The notes: generated from the sequence alone by a model not told the origin. A stretch of DNA of 64,000 bases from Maricaulis sp039978735 (GCF_039978735.1 NZ_JBDWAS010000007.1:62001-126000); one strand, 5' to 3'. Numbered from the stretch's first letter, positions 17,333 to 27,654 are shown. Numbers and translations: made by a program.

Positions 17333-18239
17333 GGTCGGCCGGCGGCGGTGTCAGGGAAGCCGGCGTGGAGGTTCCGGGGCGTTTCATCATGACCCTCAGC
17401 ATGCGCGCCAGTGTACCCGGAATGTCGCGGCGATGCACGACTTTGTCGACCATGCCCTTTTCCAGCAGGTATTCGGCGCGCTGGAAGCCTTCGGGCAGTT
17501 TTTCACGGATCGTCTGCTCGATAACACGCGGGCCGGCAAAGCCGATCAGGGCGCCCGGCTCGGCAATATGGACATCGCCCAGCATGGCGTAGGAGGCGGT
17601 GACGCCGCCCGTGGTCGGATCGGTCAGCACCACGATATAGGGCAGGCCGGCATCCTTGAGCATTTCCACGGCAATCGTCGTGCGCGGCATCTGCATCAGG
17701 GAGAGCGTGCCCTCCTGCATGCGCGCACCGCCGGCGGCCGTGTAGACGATCAGCGGCGCCTTGCGGGCAATGGCTTCTTCGGCTGCCTTGATGAAGCTCT
17801 CGCCGGCCGCCATGCCGAGCGAACCGCCCATGAAGGCAAAATTCTGTACCAGAACGACGCTTTCCAGACCGCCGATACGGCCGACCGCAATCGCCATCGC
17901 GTCGTCGCGCCCGGTCTTCTTGCGGGCAGCGGTCAGGCGCGACGTGTAGGGCTTGTCGTCCTTGAACTTCAGCGGGTCGCGGGGAACTTCCGGCGTGTCC
18001 AGCTCGGTGTACTCGCCGTCGAAGGTGAACTGGAAGCGCCAGGCCGGGCCGATGCGCATGTGATGCCCGGCGGGCGTCACGAACAGGCCGGCTTCCAGAT
18101 CCTTGTGGAACACCATCTCGCCAGACTTGGGACATTTGATCCACAGATTGTCCGGCGTGTCCCGCTTGGAAAAGATTTTCGACATGCCCGGCGGGGTAAT
18201 CTTGGACAGCCAGTTCATTCCCGTATCCCGATCGTTCAT
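17304..18239 (-). CDS. accD: Acetyl-CoA carboxylase carboxyltransferase subunit beta
   Basis: A 311-residue subunit that with AccA transfers carboxyl from biotin to acetyl-CoA in the first step of fatty acid synthesis. The crotonase-like core is clear: MGGSLGMAAGE, TAAGGARMQEG, LTDPTTGGVTASYAM and IGFAGPRVIEQT. The N-terminal zinc ribbon keeps only one of the four cysteines (Cys36 in WIKCPKSGE). Positions of the others are Ser/Gly, Val/Thr and Ala/Gly. This loss is common in alphaproteobacterial AccD as far as I recall. It lies between folC and trpA on the same strand. Confidence 0.95.
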   Translation of the reverse strand: MNDRDTGMNWLSKITPPGMSKIFSKRDTPDNLWIKCPKSGEMVFHKDLEAGLFVTPAGHHMRIGPAWRFQFTFDGEYTELDTPEVPRDPLKFKDDKPYTSRLTAARKKTGRDDAMAIAVGRIGGLESVVLVQNFAFMGGSLGMAAGESFIKAAEEAIARKAPLIVYTAAGGARMQEGTLSLMQMPRTTIAVEMLKDAGLPYIVVLTDPTTGGVTASYAMLGDVHIAEPGALIGFAGPRVIEQTIREKLPEGFQRAEYLLEKGMVDKVVHRRDIPGTLARMLRVMMKRPGTSTPASLTPPPADHVASDGGSH

Positions 18240-18252
18240 CGGCTTGTCTTCC

Positions 18253-19041
18253 TCAGCGGCGTGCAGCGTGCACAGCGGACGACAGGCGCTTTACCAACTC
18301 TTGCGCTCCGGCAACACCGCCTGAATGCATTGCATCGACGATGGCCGAACCCACCACAACCGCATCGGCCGTGCGGGCTATGGCGGCAGCCTGGTCCGGT
18401 TCCTTCACACCGAAGCCGACTGCCACGGGCAGGCCGCTGGCGCGCTGGACGCGGGCAACAGCCTCGCCGACTTCGGTCACCGCGCCGGAACCGGCGCCGG
18501 TCACCCCTGTCGTGGAAACGTAATAAACGAAGCCCGACGTGTTGGCGACAACGGTCGCCAGACGCTTGTCGTCGGTGGTCGGGGTCGCCAGGCGGATCAG
18601 GGCGATGGAGTATTTGCCCAGCGCCGCGCGCAGCTCGTCGTCTTCCTCCGGCGGCACGTCGACGCAGATCAGCCCGTCCACGCCGGCCTTTGCCGCGGCC
18701 TTGGCAAACGCCTCCCAGCCCATGTGATGGATCGGGTTGGCATAGCCCATCAGGACGATCGGCGTGTCCTTGTCGGTCTTCCGGAATTCCGCCGCCTGGG
18801 CGAGCGTGCCCTTCAGCGTCATGCCGGCTTCCAGGGCCCGCAATGCGGAGGCCTGGATTGCCGGGCCGTCGGCCATCGGATCGGTAAAGGGCATGCCCAG
18901 CTCGATCACATCGGCGCCGGCTGCAGGCAAAGCGTTCAGGAGCGCCTGGCTGTCGCCATCGCCGGCCATCATGTAGGCGACGAAGCCGGCCCGGTTATAG
19001 GCAGACAGTTCGGCGAAGCGGGTGTTGAGGCGGTTGGTCAT
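18253..19041 (-). CDS. trpA: Tryptophan synthase alpha chain
   Basis: A 262-residue TIM barrel that cleaves indole-3-glycerol phosphate. The catalytic Glu is in VIELGMPFTDPMADGP and the catalytic Asp in ICVDVPPEE. Phosphate-binding loops are near GFGVKEP and GSAIVDA. Its start codon follows the trpB stop with no gap. Length matches the family. Confidence 0.97.
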   Translation of the reverse strand: MTNRLNTRFAELSAYNRAGFVAYMMAGDGDSQALLNALPAAGADVIELGMPFTDPMADGPAIQASALRALEAGMTLKGTLAQAAEFRKTDKDTPIVLMGYANPIHHMGWEAFAKAAAKAGVDGLICVDVPPEEDDELRAALGKYSIALIRLATPTTDDKRLATVVANTSGFVYYVSTTGVTGAGSGAVTEVGEAVARVQRASGLPVAVGFGVKEPDQAAAIARTADAVVVGSAIVDAMHSGGVAGAQELVKRLSSAVHAARR

Positions 19042-20274
<1,233 letters not shown>

Positions 20275-20308
20275 GGCTCGGCTCCTTGGTTGGTGCGCAC
20301 GGGCGCGG

Positions 20309-20941
20309 TCAGACCGCCAGGGCGGCGGCAAAGGCTTGCATCTTCGCGGCGTCCTTGACGCCCGGTGCGCTCTCTATGCCGGAAGACACATCGACCGCGC
20401 CGGCCCCTGCAGCCGCGACAGCGGCGCAGACATTGGTTGCATCCAGCCCGCCGGACAAGAGCCAGGGCACGGAAATCTGCAGCGATTTCAGCAGAGCATA
20501 ATCATAGCCCGTGCCGTGGCCGCCCGGACGGTCGGCGCCCTTCGGCGGTTTGGCGTCGAACAGGATCATGTCGGCGATGCGGTCAAAGGCCTTCACCGCC
20601 TCCAGATCGGCGGCCTCGGCGACGGGCAAGGCCTTGATAACGCCGCGCTTTGCATAGGCGCGGGCCTGCACGACGCGCTGCGGCGTCTCGGCGCCGTGCA
20701 GCTGGATCCAGTCCGGATGCATGGCGTCGCGGATGCGGGCGAGGAGATCGTCGTCCGGATTGACGGTCACGGCGACCGTCTCGCTGGTCCTTGCCAGATG
20801 CGCCAGTTCACCGGCCAGCGACGGGCTGACATGGCGCGGGCTCTTCTCGAAAAAGACATAGCCGGTCCAGCGCGCGCCGGCCTGCTCGGCCGCCGCCACA
20901 TCCCGCCCCGTCTTCAATCCGCAGAACTTGATATCCGTCAT
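20309..20941 (-). CDS. trpF: Phosphoribosylanthranilate isomerase
   Basis: A 210-residue TIM barrel that performs the Amadori rearrangement before indole-glycerol-phosphate formation. The active-site Cys is in IKFCGLKT and the general acid Asp in LFDAKPPKG. The phosphate loop is LSGGLDATN. It heads the trpF-trpB-trpA-accD-folC run, with 34 bases between it and trpB. The LysR gene upstream lies on the same strand. Confidence 0.95.
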   Translation of the reverse strand: MTDIKFCGLKTGRDVAAAEQAGARWTGYVFFEKSPRHVSPSLAGELAHLARTSETVAVTVNPDDDLLARIRDAMHPDWIQLHGAETPQRVVQARAYAKRGVIKALPVAEAADLEAVKAFDRIADMILFDAKPPKGADRPGGHGTGYDYALLKSLQISVPWLLSGGLDATNVCAAVAAAGAGAVDVSSGIESAPGVKDAAKMQAFAAALAV

Positions 20942-20995
20942 GCCAGACCGGTTAGCGCGTCAAAGGGCCGTTGGGAAGCGCGACACAGCGTTGCG

Positions 20996-21937
20996 CTACA
21001 CGGTCTCTCCCGCGTCGGGGAAAGCCGGCGCGGGCTGGTTGAGGCAGAAGGCCATCGGCTGGAAGAGCATCCATTCGACAAAGGACCGGATTTTCGGTTC
21101 CCGCGCACGGCTGCGATCATAGACGAGGTAGTGGGCCACCTTGTGGTCCAGCTCGGACTCGAAGGGTCGCACCAGTATCCCGGCGGCGATCTGTTCGGCA
21201 AAATAGAGCGGCGATACGGCCACAGCGGCATCCCCGGCTGCAATGGCCGCGGCGATCTCCATCGACTGTGTCTCCAGTTCCAGTGCGGCGCGCTCGGGCA
21301 GGCCGGACGGGTCGGCACCGGCATTGTCGAACCAGTCGCGCCACCAGGACATCGGTCCGAACAGGCGCAGTTTCAGGAGGTCTGCGGGTGTGTCGATCGG
21401 TCCGAACCGTTCGACGGCGCGCGCCGAAACCAGCGGGGTGATCGTGTCGGCGAACAGGAAGCGCGCCTCCAGCCCGTCCCAGCGTCCATGGCCCAGCCGG
21501 ATGCCGATATCGGCGTCGCCGCCGGTGATGTCGACCGCTTCGGAACGGCTGTCGATCCGGACGGCGAATTCGGGGTGGGCAATCTGGAAATTGCCGATCC
21601 GGGGGACGAGCCAGTTCGAGCAGAAGGTCGGCAGGGCGGTGATGGTCAGCACGCTGTCACGATCCTCCCGCACCTCGCGGAAAGTGCGCTCGAGCATGCG
21701 GAAGGCTTCCGAGGTCCCCTGAGCGAGCTGGCGGCCGCGTGCCGTCAGCTCGACATGCCGGGCCTTGCGCTCGAACAGGGCGAAGCCGAGCCGGTCTTCC
21801 AGCAGCTTGATCTGGTAGCTGACCGCAGCCTGGGTCATGCCGAGAGCTTCGCCGGTCCGGGTGAAGTTTCCCAGCCGGGCGGCAGCCTCGAACACGCGGA
21901 TGGCGTGAATGGGCGGGAGAGGGCGAACATCAGTCAT
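20996..21937 (-). CDS. LysR-family transcriptional regulator, GcvA-like
   Basis: A 313-residue regulator. The N-terminal winged helix contains FTRTGEALGMTQAAVSYQIK and LFERKARHVELT, and a periplasmic-binding-like effector domain follows with LPTFCSNWLVPRI and DIGIRLGHGRW, the pattern of the GcvA group. The effector cannot be read from sequence. It stops 54 bases before trpF on the same strand, so it could sit in the trp transcript, but there is no evidence that it controls trp. A small divergent frame begins 63 bases upstream. Confidence 0.9.
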   Translation of the reverse strand: MTDVRPLPPIHAIRVFEAAARLGNFTRTGEALGMTQAAVSYQIKLLEDRLGFALFERKARHVELTARGRQLAQGTSEAFRMLERTFREVREDRDSVLTITALPTFCSNWLVPRIGNFQIAHPEFAVRIDSRSEAVDITGGDADIGIRLGHGRWDGLEARFLFADTITPLVSARAVERFGPIDTPADLLKLRLFGPMSWWRDWFDNAGADPSGLPERAALELETQSMEIAAAIAAGDAAVAVSPLYFAEQIAAGILVRPFESELDHKVAHYLVYDRSRAREPKIRSFVEWMLFQPMAFCLNQPAPAFPDAGETV

Positions 21938-22000
21938 AAGTTTTCCTTATCAAAGACCATCGAGATCGCGTTGGTCAAGGCGGTTTGGGGCGCCTAAATC

Positions 22001-22174
22001 ATGGTCATGCTTATGACGGAGATGGTCATGACCCTCGCTGAACTGATGATTGAACACACCCCGCCCCGGATCGTTGGCAGCACGCACGAACGCCGCAGCA
22101 TGAGCTGGAGCGGCTGGCTGGTGCCCCGCTTTGAATGGCTGTCCGGCCATGCGGACTGGAACCGAAAGATCTGA
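22001..22174 (+). CDS. Small hypothetical protein, 57 residues
   Basis: A short frame from ATG 22001 (further in-frame ATGs at 22007, 22013, 22022 and 22028) to TGA 22172-22174. The product is Met-rich at the start (MVMLMTEMVMTLAELM) and ends with two tryptophan-containing segments (SMSWSGWLVP and HADWNRK). No family is recognised. It is divergent from the LysR gene, a frequent arrangement for a regulator and its target. It could equally be chance. Start choice is uncertain and no strong ribosome-binding site is seen. Confidence 0.35.
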   Translation: MVMLMTEMVMTLAELMIEHTPPRIVGSTHERRSMSWSGWLVPRFEWLSGHADWNRKI

Positions 22175-22365
22175 CGGTTTGCCGGTGGCCCGATGCCGAT
22201 GGGCTGCCGGCCGGGCGGCGGGTTCCGGACTTTCGTGGTGCCGATGACGAAGGGCCGGTGTTCTGCCCGGATGCCGGAGACCGGACCCGCCGCCAAATCC
22301 TCCCGACCTGAAAAGCTTCGTTCCCTCCGAAGAGTTTCCCTCCCCCGAAGAGTTCCCTCCAACGA

Positions 22366-22397
22366 CAAAGGGCCCGGCATTGCCGGGCCCTTTGTTA
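22366..22397 (-). terminator. Hairpin terminator downstream of ihfB
   Basis: ACAAAGGGCCCGGCA and TGCCGGGCCCTTTGT form a perfect stem of about 15 bp with almost no loop. It lies 19 bases after the ihfB stop on the minus strand. The stem ends in CTTTGT rather than a pure T-run. The symmetrical design would also stop plus-strand transcripts. Confidence 0.75.
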
Positions 22398-22415
22398 ATT
22401 CAATCGGATTGTCGT

Positions 22416-22724
22416 TTATTCCGCGAGTTCCGGATGGGTGTCCCGGGACGCATCCACCCGCTCGCGCAGCTCCTTGCCGGTCTTGAAGAAGGGTACGTGC
22501 TTCTCCTTCACGGCAACGCTTTCACCGGTCCGCGGATTGCGGCCGACGCGGGCCGGCCTGCGGCGAACCGAAAACGCACCGAAACCACGCAGCTCGACGC
22601 GGTCGCCTTCGGCGAGCGCGTCCGTGATCCCGTCAAGGATCGTGTTGACCACGCGCTCGACATCGCGGTGGTAAAGATGGGGGTTGGCTTCGGCTAGTTT
22701 GTCGATCAATTCCGATTTGATCAT
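22416..22724 (-). CDS. ihfB: Integration host factor subunit beta
   Basis: A 102-residue DNA-bending protein of the HU/IHF family with MIKSELIDKLAE at the start, RVELRGFGAFSVR and GRNPRTGE at the DNA-intercalating arm, followed by PFFKTGKELRERV. Placement directly downstream of rpsA is the classical context of ihfB and separates it from HU. The start MIKSE at 22724 is preferred over an upstream in-frame ATG at 22739. Confidence 0.93.
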   Translation of the reverse strand: MIKSELIDKLAEANPHLYHRDVERVVNTILDGITDALAEGDRVELRGFGAFSVRRRPARVGRNPRTGESVAVKEKHVPFFKTGKELRERVDASRDTHPELAE

Positions 22725-22795
22725 TGAGCACCTCCGCACCAGAAAATCCGATCCTTGCGCCTGCGGACCCGGCCGTCAATGCGCAGGCATAAAAA

Positions 22796-22827
22796 AACGG
22801 CCGGAGCGTGAGGCTCCGGCCGTTTTC
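22796..22827 (-). terminator. Rho-independent terminator after rpsA
   Basis: ACGGCCGGAGC and GGCTCCGGCCGT form an 11-12 bp stem with a GTGA-type loop. On the minus strand it is followed by a run of seven T. It lies about 20 bases after the rpsA stop and separates rpsA from ihfB. Confidence 0.88.
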
Positions 22828-22844
22828 TGTCCGGGTCAGGACGA

Positions 22845-24551
22845 CTAGTTGTCGCCCTTCTCGCCCTCTTTCTCGCGCAGCGCGGCGCCGAGAATGTCGC
22901 CGAGCGAAGCGCCGGCGTCGGAGGAACCGTACTGTTCGACGGCTTCACGCTCTTCGGAGATCTCCAGTGCCTTGATGGACAGGGAGATGCGGCGCGAGGC
23001 CTTGTCGATGTTGGTGATGCGGGCATCGACCTTGTCACCGACCGCGAAGCGTTCCGGACGCTGTTCCGCACGATCGCGGGACAGGTCGGACTTGCGGATG
23101 AAGGACTTCATCGAGGCGTCGTCGCCGAAGGAGACTTCGATACCACCGGAGGTGATCTCGGTGACCGTGCAGGTCACGGTGTCGCCGCGGGACACGCCGG
23201 ACGAATCCATCGGATCGCCGCCGAGCTGCTTGATGCCCAGGGAGACGCGCTCCTTTTCGACGTCGACGTCGAGCACCTTGGCTTCGACGACATCACCCTT
23301 CTTGAAGCTCTCGATGGCTTGCTCGCCGGACTGCTCCCAGGAGATGTCCGACAGGTGCACCATGCCGTCGATGTCGCCTTCGAGACCCACGAACAGACCG
23401 AATTCGGTGATGTTCTTGATCTCGCCCTTGATGGCCGTGCCGGACGGGTGCGTTTCCGCGAAGACTTCCCACGGATTGCGCTGCGTCTGCTTCACGCCCA
23501 GGGAGATGCGGCGCTTCTCGGCGTCCACGTCGAGCACCATGACCTGGACCTCTTGCGAGGTGGACAGGATCTTGCCCGGATGGACGTTCTTCTTGGTCCA
23601 GGACATCTCGGAGACGTGGACGAGGCCTTCGACGCCCTCTTCCAGTTCCACGAAGGCACCGTATTCGGCGATGTTCGTGACGCGGCCCTCGAAGACAGCA
23701 CCGACCGGGTATTTGGCGGCAACGCCTTCCCACGGGTCGGACATCAGCTGCTTCATGCCGAGCGAGATGCGCTGGGTTTCCTTGTTGATCTTGATGATCT
23801 GGACTTTGACGGTCTGACCGACTTCCACCACTTCGGACGGATGGCCGACGCGGCTCCAGGACATGTCGGTGACGTGCAGCAGGCCGTCGATACCGCCCAG
23901 GTCAACGAACGCACCGTAATCGGTGATGTTCTTGACCACGCCGTCGCGGGCTTCGCCCTCGGCCAGCTGACCGACCAGTTCGGCGCGCTGTTCGGCACGG
24001 CTTTCTTCCAGCACGGCGCGGCGCGAGACCACGATATTGCCGCGCGGACGGTCCATCTTCAGGATCGCGAACGGCTGTTCCTGGTTCATCAGCGGGCCGA
24101 CATCGCGCACGGGGCGGATATCCACCTGCGAGCCCGGCAGGAAGGCCGAAGCGCCGCCCAGGTCGACGGTGAAGCCGCCCTTGACGCGGCCGACAATGGC
24201 GCCGTTGACCGGTTCCTTCTTGTCGAAGGACTTTTCGAGACGATCCCAGCTTTCTTCGCGGCGGGCCTTGTCGCGCGACAGAATGGCATCGCCGAGCGCG
24301 TTTTCGATGCGCTCGAGGTAAACTTCGACTTCGTCACCCGCCTTGGGGGCTTCCGAGCCCGGGCCCGTGAATTCGCGCAGCGGGATACGGCCTTCGGTCT
24401 TCAGGCCGACATCGACCACCACGAAATCGTTTTCAATCGCGGTCACGGTACCTTTGACGACCTGGCCTTCCGCGAGATCGCGGCCGGCGAGGCTCGCCTC
24501 AAGCATTGCGGCGAAATCGTCGGTCGTCGGGGTGAGAGATTCTGTAGACAT
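22845..24551 (-). CDS. rpsA: 30S ribosomal protein S1
   Basis: A 568-residue protein with six S1 (OB-fold) repeats. The first two are the ribosome-binding ones and the later ones carry the RNA-binding signature (NITDYGAFVDLGGIDGLLH, NIAEYGAFVELEEGVEGLVH). It binds mRNA leaders and helps initiation on structured messages. ATG at 24551 (MSTESLTPTTDD) has a GGAG 12 bases upstream. A longer frame to 24665 is unlikely. cmk lies upstream on the same strand, the usual cmk-rpsA-ihfB order. Confidence 0.96.
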   Translation of the reverse strand: MSTESLTPTTDDFAAMLEASLAGRDLAEGQVVKGTVTAIENDFVVVDVGLKTEGRIPLREFTGPGSEAPKAGDEVEVYLERIENALGDAILSRDKARREESWDRLEKSFDKKEPVNGAIVGRVKGGFTVDLGGASAFLPGSQVDIRPVRDVGPLMNQEQPFAILKMDRPRGNIVVSRRAVLEESRAEQRAELVGQLAEGEARDGVVKNITDYGAFVDLGGIDGLLHVTDMSWSRVGHPSEVVEVGQTVKVQIIKINKETQRISLGMKQLMSDPWEGVAAKYPVGAVFEGRVTNIAEYGAFVELEEGVEGLVHVSEMSWTKKNVHPGKILSTSQEVQVMVLDVDAEKRRISLGVKQTQRNPWEVFAETHPSGTAIKGEIKNITEFGLFVGLEGDIDGMVHLSDISWEQSGEQAIESFKKGDVVEAKVLDVDVEKERVSLGIKQLGGDPMDSSGVSRGDTVTCTVTEITSGGIEVSFGDDASMKSFIRKSDLSRDRAEQRPERFAVGDKVDARITNIDKASRRISLSIKALEISEEREAVEQYGSSDAGASLGDILGAALREKEGEKGDN

Positions 24552-24730
24552 GTTAAAGGGTTGCTCCGATGCAGCGACAGTATTGCGTCTGTCTGTCCTG
24601 TCGCCGCTTGCCGTTTCCGGCCGGTTGGACGTTGTACAAAAGGGCGCCAGATCGGACCGCCACAACGATCGTCGTCACGGAAATCGTGTCTGGAACACCC
24701 GGCTATTTTGTTGCGCTAGCGGTGGAAGCG

Positions 24731-25357
24731 TCACGCCTTTTGGCGCTTTTCCACAATACGGATCGCTGTTGCAACGGCCGCGTCTATACTCAAGGAAGAC
24801 GTATCAAGCAAGGTCGCGTCGTCGGCGGGCTTCATCGGTGCGTCGGTGCGCTCGGCATCGCGGGCATCCCGCTCGCGGGTCTGTTCGAGCATCGTCTCGA
24901 AGCTCAGCGTCTCGCCCTTGGCCCGCAATTCTTCCCAGCGCCGGCGCGCGCGGGTCTCGGCATCGGCCGTCACGAACAGTTTCACCTCGGCATCCGGACA
25001 GATCACCGTGCCGATATCGCGCCCGTCCAGGATCGCCCCGCCGGGCTGTGTGGCAAAGGCGCGCTGCAGGTCGAACAGCGCTTCGCGCACCTGCGGGATC
25101 GCGGCGACCCGTGAGGCCATGGCGCCGGCCTCGGCCGTGCGGATCCGGTCCTCGTCGATTGCGGCCAGGTCGAGCTGTGCCGCCAGCCGGGCGCAGGCCT
25201 CGGCGTCGGCCGGATCGATCCCGGCCTCGATGACAGCCAGACCCGTCGCCCGGTAGAGCGAGCCCGTATCCAGATGCGGCAGGCCGAAATGATCGGCCAG
25301 CGCCCTGGCGATCGTGCCCTTGCCCGAGGCGAGCGGTCCGTCGACGGCGATGATCAT
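24731..25357 (-). CDS. cmk: Cytidylate kinase
   Basis: A 208-residue P-loop kinase that phosphorylates CMP and dCMP. Walker A GPLASGKGT is at residues 7-15. LDTGSLYRA and DGRDIGTVICPDA are family motifs, and the Arg-rich LID contains RARRRWEEL. Its ATG follows the aroA stop by one base, so the two are coupled. Confidence 0.95.
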   Translation of the reverse strand: MIIAVDGPLASGKGTIARALADHFGLPHLDTGSLYRATGLAVIEAGIDPADAEACARLAAQLDLAAIDEDRIRTAEAGAMASRVAAIPQVREALFDLQRAFATQPGGAILDGRDIGTVICPDAEVKLFVTADAETRARRRWEELRAKGETLSFETMLEQTRERDARDAERTDAPMKPADDATLLDTSSLSIDAAVATAIRIVEKRQKA

Positions 25358-25358
25358 G

Positions 25359-26699
25359 TCACGCCGGCTCCAGCTGCACGCCCAGCCCGGCCATGTGCGC
25401 GAAGAAATCGGGATAGCTCGTGGCGATCATGGCGACATCGTCCACCGACGCGCCCTCGCGCGAGGCCAGGCCGAGCACCAGACCGCTCATCGCCAGGCGG
25501 TGGTCGTGATGCGTGACCGTGCGTCCGCCGCCCTTCACACCGCCCAGACCGGCGCCATGGACAGTCAGGCTGTCCTCACCCGTCTCGACGTGGACACCGC
25601 TGGCCCGCAGCAATTCTGCCGTTCCCTCGAGCCGGTCGCTTTCCTTGGCGCGCAGCTCGGCCAGGCCCGGCATGAAGGTCGTGCCCTCGGCAAAGGCGGC
25701 AGCGACAGCGAGGATGGGGTATTCGTCGATCATCGCCGGCGCGCGTTCGGCCGGCACCTCGATGCCGCGCAGTGCACTCGCACGGGCCGTGACTGTCATG
25801 GTCCGCTCGCCGGCCATGTCGGGACCCGGCTCGACCGTCAGTTCGGCCCCCATCTCGCGCAGCGTCTCGATCAGGCCGGTGCGGGCCGGATTGTCCATGA
25901 CACCGGTCAGCGTCACCTCCGAGCCGGGCGTGACGAGGGCCGCCACGATCGCAAAGGCCGAGGAAGACGGGTCGCCGGGGACATCGACATTGCACGCGGT
26001 CAGCGCCTGCGGGCCGGCAAGGCGGATGGTCGAGGCCGGTCCGTCGCGCTGTACGTCGATCGAGGCGCCGAAAGCGGCGAGCATGGTTTCGGTATGGTCC
26101 CGGGTGATCTGCGGCTCGTACACGCAGGTCTCACCGTCGGCGCTCAGTCCGGCCAGAAGAATGGCCGACTTTACCTGGGCCGAGGCGACCGGCGGTGTGT
26201 AGTCGATACCGTGCAGCTTGCTGGGGGCGAGCCGGGCCGGCAGGCGGCCATCGCTGGTTTCGAACAGGGCGCCCATGGTTTCCAGCGGATCTGTCACCCG
26301 GCGCATGGGGCGCGAGGACAGGCTTTCATCGCCGACAAACTCCGCCGCCACGCCACTGCCTGCGACAGCGCCCATCACGAGGCGCACACCGGTCCCGGAA
26401 TTGCCGAAATCGAGCGGTGCGCCGGGCGTCGCAAGGCGCCCGCTGGTGCCCAGAACGGTCCAGGCACCCGGGCCCGTCCGCTCGACACCGGCGCCGAGTG
26501 CCGCCATGGCCTTGGCCGTGTTCAGCACGTCTTCGCTTTCAAGCAGGCCGGTGATCCGGGTTTCGCCGCGGGCGAGTGCGCCGAGGATCAGGGCGCGGTG
26601 CGACACGGATTTGTCGCCGGGAGCCTTCAGACGGCCGGACAGCGCTTTGGCCGGCAAGGCCCTGAAAGGCCCGCTTCGGCGGGACGGAATTTCGCTCAT
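25359..26699 (-). CDS. aroA: 3-phosphoshikimate 1-carboxyvinyltransferase (EPSP synthase)
   Basis: A 446-residue shikimate-pathway enzyme. Motifs are APGDKSVSHRALILG, DFGNSGTGVRL, SAQVKSAILLAG, ITRDHTETML and MIDEYPILAVAAAF. RDHTE, GDKS and SAQ-x-K fit the class II (CP4-like) signature. The fourth element reads NPAR rather than N-x-T-R. The residue corresponding to CP4 Ala100 is Gly here (NSGTG). The alphaproteobacterial context aroA-cmk-rpsA is conserved. Classification is from motif reading only. Confidence 0.95.
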   Translation of the reverse strand: MSEIPSRRSGPFRALPAKALSGRLKAPGDKSVSHRALILGALARGETRITGLLESEDVLNTAKAMAALGAGVERTGPGAWTVLGTSGRLATPGAPLDFGNSGTGVRLVMGAVAGSGVAAEFVGDESLSSRPMRRVTDPLETMGALFETSDGRLPARLAPSKLHGIDYTPPVASAQVKSAILLAGLSADGETCVYEPQITRDHTETMLAAFGASIDVQRDGPASTIRLAGPQALTACNVDVPGDPSSSAFAIVAALVTPGSEVTLTGVMDNPARTGLIETLREMGAELTVEPGPDMAGERTMTVTARASALRGIEVPAERAPAMIDEYPILAVAAAFAEGTTFMPGLAELRAKESDRLEGTAELLRASGVHVETGEDSLTVHGAGLGGVKGGGRTVTHHDHRLAMSGLVLGLASREGASVDDVAMIATSYPDFFAHMAGLGVQLEPA

Positions 26700-26810
26700 G
26701 AAAGGAAAAACTGGGTTTGAGGTGACAAGACGGCGATCAGGTTTTGACAGAGCGCGATGATCGTGGCAACGGGTCCGGCCGAAATTCGAATCTGGTTGTG
26801 AAGGGAAGTC

Positions 26811-27260
26811 ATGGCCAAGCCAGAACTGGGAAGTAAGCGCGCCTGCCCTAGCTGCGGCGCCAAATTCTACGATCTGGGCCGTCGTCCGGCTCGTTGTCCG
26901 AAGTGCGAGACCGAGTTCGATCCCGAGCTCGAGGATCCGCGCCTGAAGGCAGCACCGGCCCCGGGGCCGGAGGAAGAGGACGAGACGCCGGTCAAAAAGG
27001 CGCCGGCCGATGATGACGGCTATGGCGACGAGGACGACGACACGCCGGAAGTCGACGCCGAAGCCGATCGCATCCCCGATGACGACGATGATGATGACGA
27101 CGAGAACGGTTCGGGGCTGAGCGATGATCTGCCGGACGATTTCGACGATGACGATGTCAGTGATGACGATGATGACGACGACTCGACCAAGGTCCTGATC
27201 GACGAGGAAGACGACGAGGATTTCGCCGGCTTCTCGATCGAGGATGAAGAGGACATCTAG
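26811..27260 (+). CDS. FYDLN acidic protein (TIGR02300 family)
   Basis: A 149-residue protein with an N-terminal zinc ribbon (Cys12, Cys15, Cys29, Cys32) enclosing the AKFYDLGRRP element that gives the family its name. A highly acidic tail of Asp/Glu runs contains very few hydrophobic residues. It ends in FAGFSIEDEEDI. The function is unknown. The family is typical of alphaproteobacteria and is usually found between aroA and tRNA-Ala, as here. It is divergent from aroA. Confidence 0.9.
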   Translation: MAKPELGSKRACPSCGAKFYDLGRRPARCPKCETEFDPELEDPRLKAAPAPGPEEEDETPVKKAPADDDGYGDEDDDTPEVDAEADRIPDDDDDDDDENGSGLSDDLPDDFDDDDVSDDDDDDDSTKVLIDEEDDEDFAGFSIEDEEDI

Positions 27261-27367
27261 GTCGTTCCGGTCATCTGCATTTGACGCGCAAAAGAGGCTT
27301 GATCCCGGGGAAAACCGGGACTAGTTTCCGCGCTCCTCGCCGGGACCCAATCCGGCGGACAGGATAA

Positions 27368-27443
<76 letters not shown>

Positions 27444-27449
27444 CCCTTC

Positions 27450-27636
27450 GCCCTGCGGGCTTCGGGTGGTAAACCACCCGCAGCGCGCACTTGGGGCGAA
27501 GCGGTGTCCCCCGAAGCCTTGGCGAAGGGGGACTGTCGAGGACAAACTCCCACCCATCCCCGCCACCGCCCTGCGGGCTTCGGGTGGTAAACCACCCGCA
27601 GCGCGCACTTGGGGCGAAGGGGGACTGTCGAGGACA
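27450..27636. repeat. Interlocking direct repeats with internal palindromes
   Basis: A 52-base unit occurs identically at 27450-27501 and 27568-27619. A second 24-base unit occurs identically at 27521-27544 and 27613-27636, so the two repeat types overlap. Each 52-base unit holds the palindrome CGGGTGGT-AA-ACCACCCG (27463-27480 in copy 1). Between the copies lies TCCCCC...GGGGGA (27507-27532). The cluster begins 7 bases after the tRNA. It encodes no protein I believe in and looks like a small palindromic element family. Confidence 0.85.
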
Positions 27637-27654
27637 GGCTCTGCGGCCGCACCA

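Noticed and set aside
27450..27636. CRISPR array behind tRNA-Ala
   Set aside because: Only two copies of each unit, and the units themselves interlock. No cas gene and no regular spacers.
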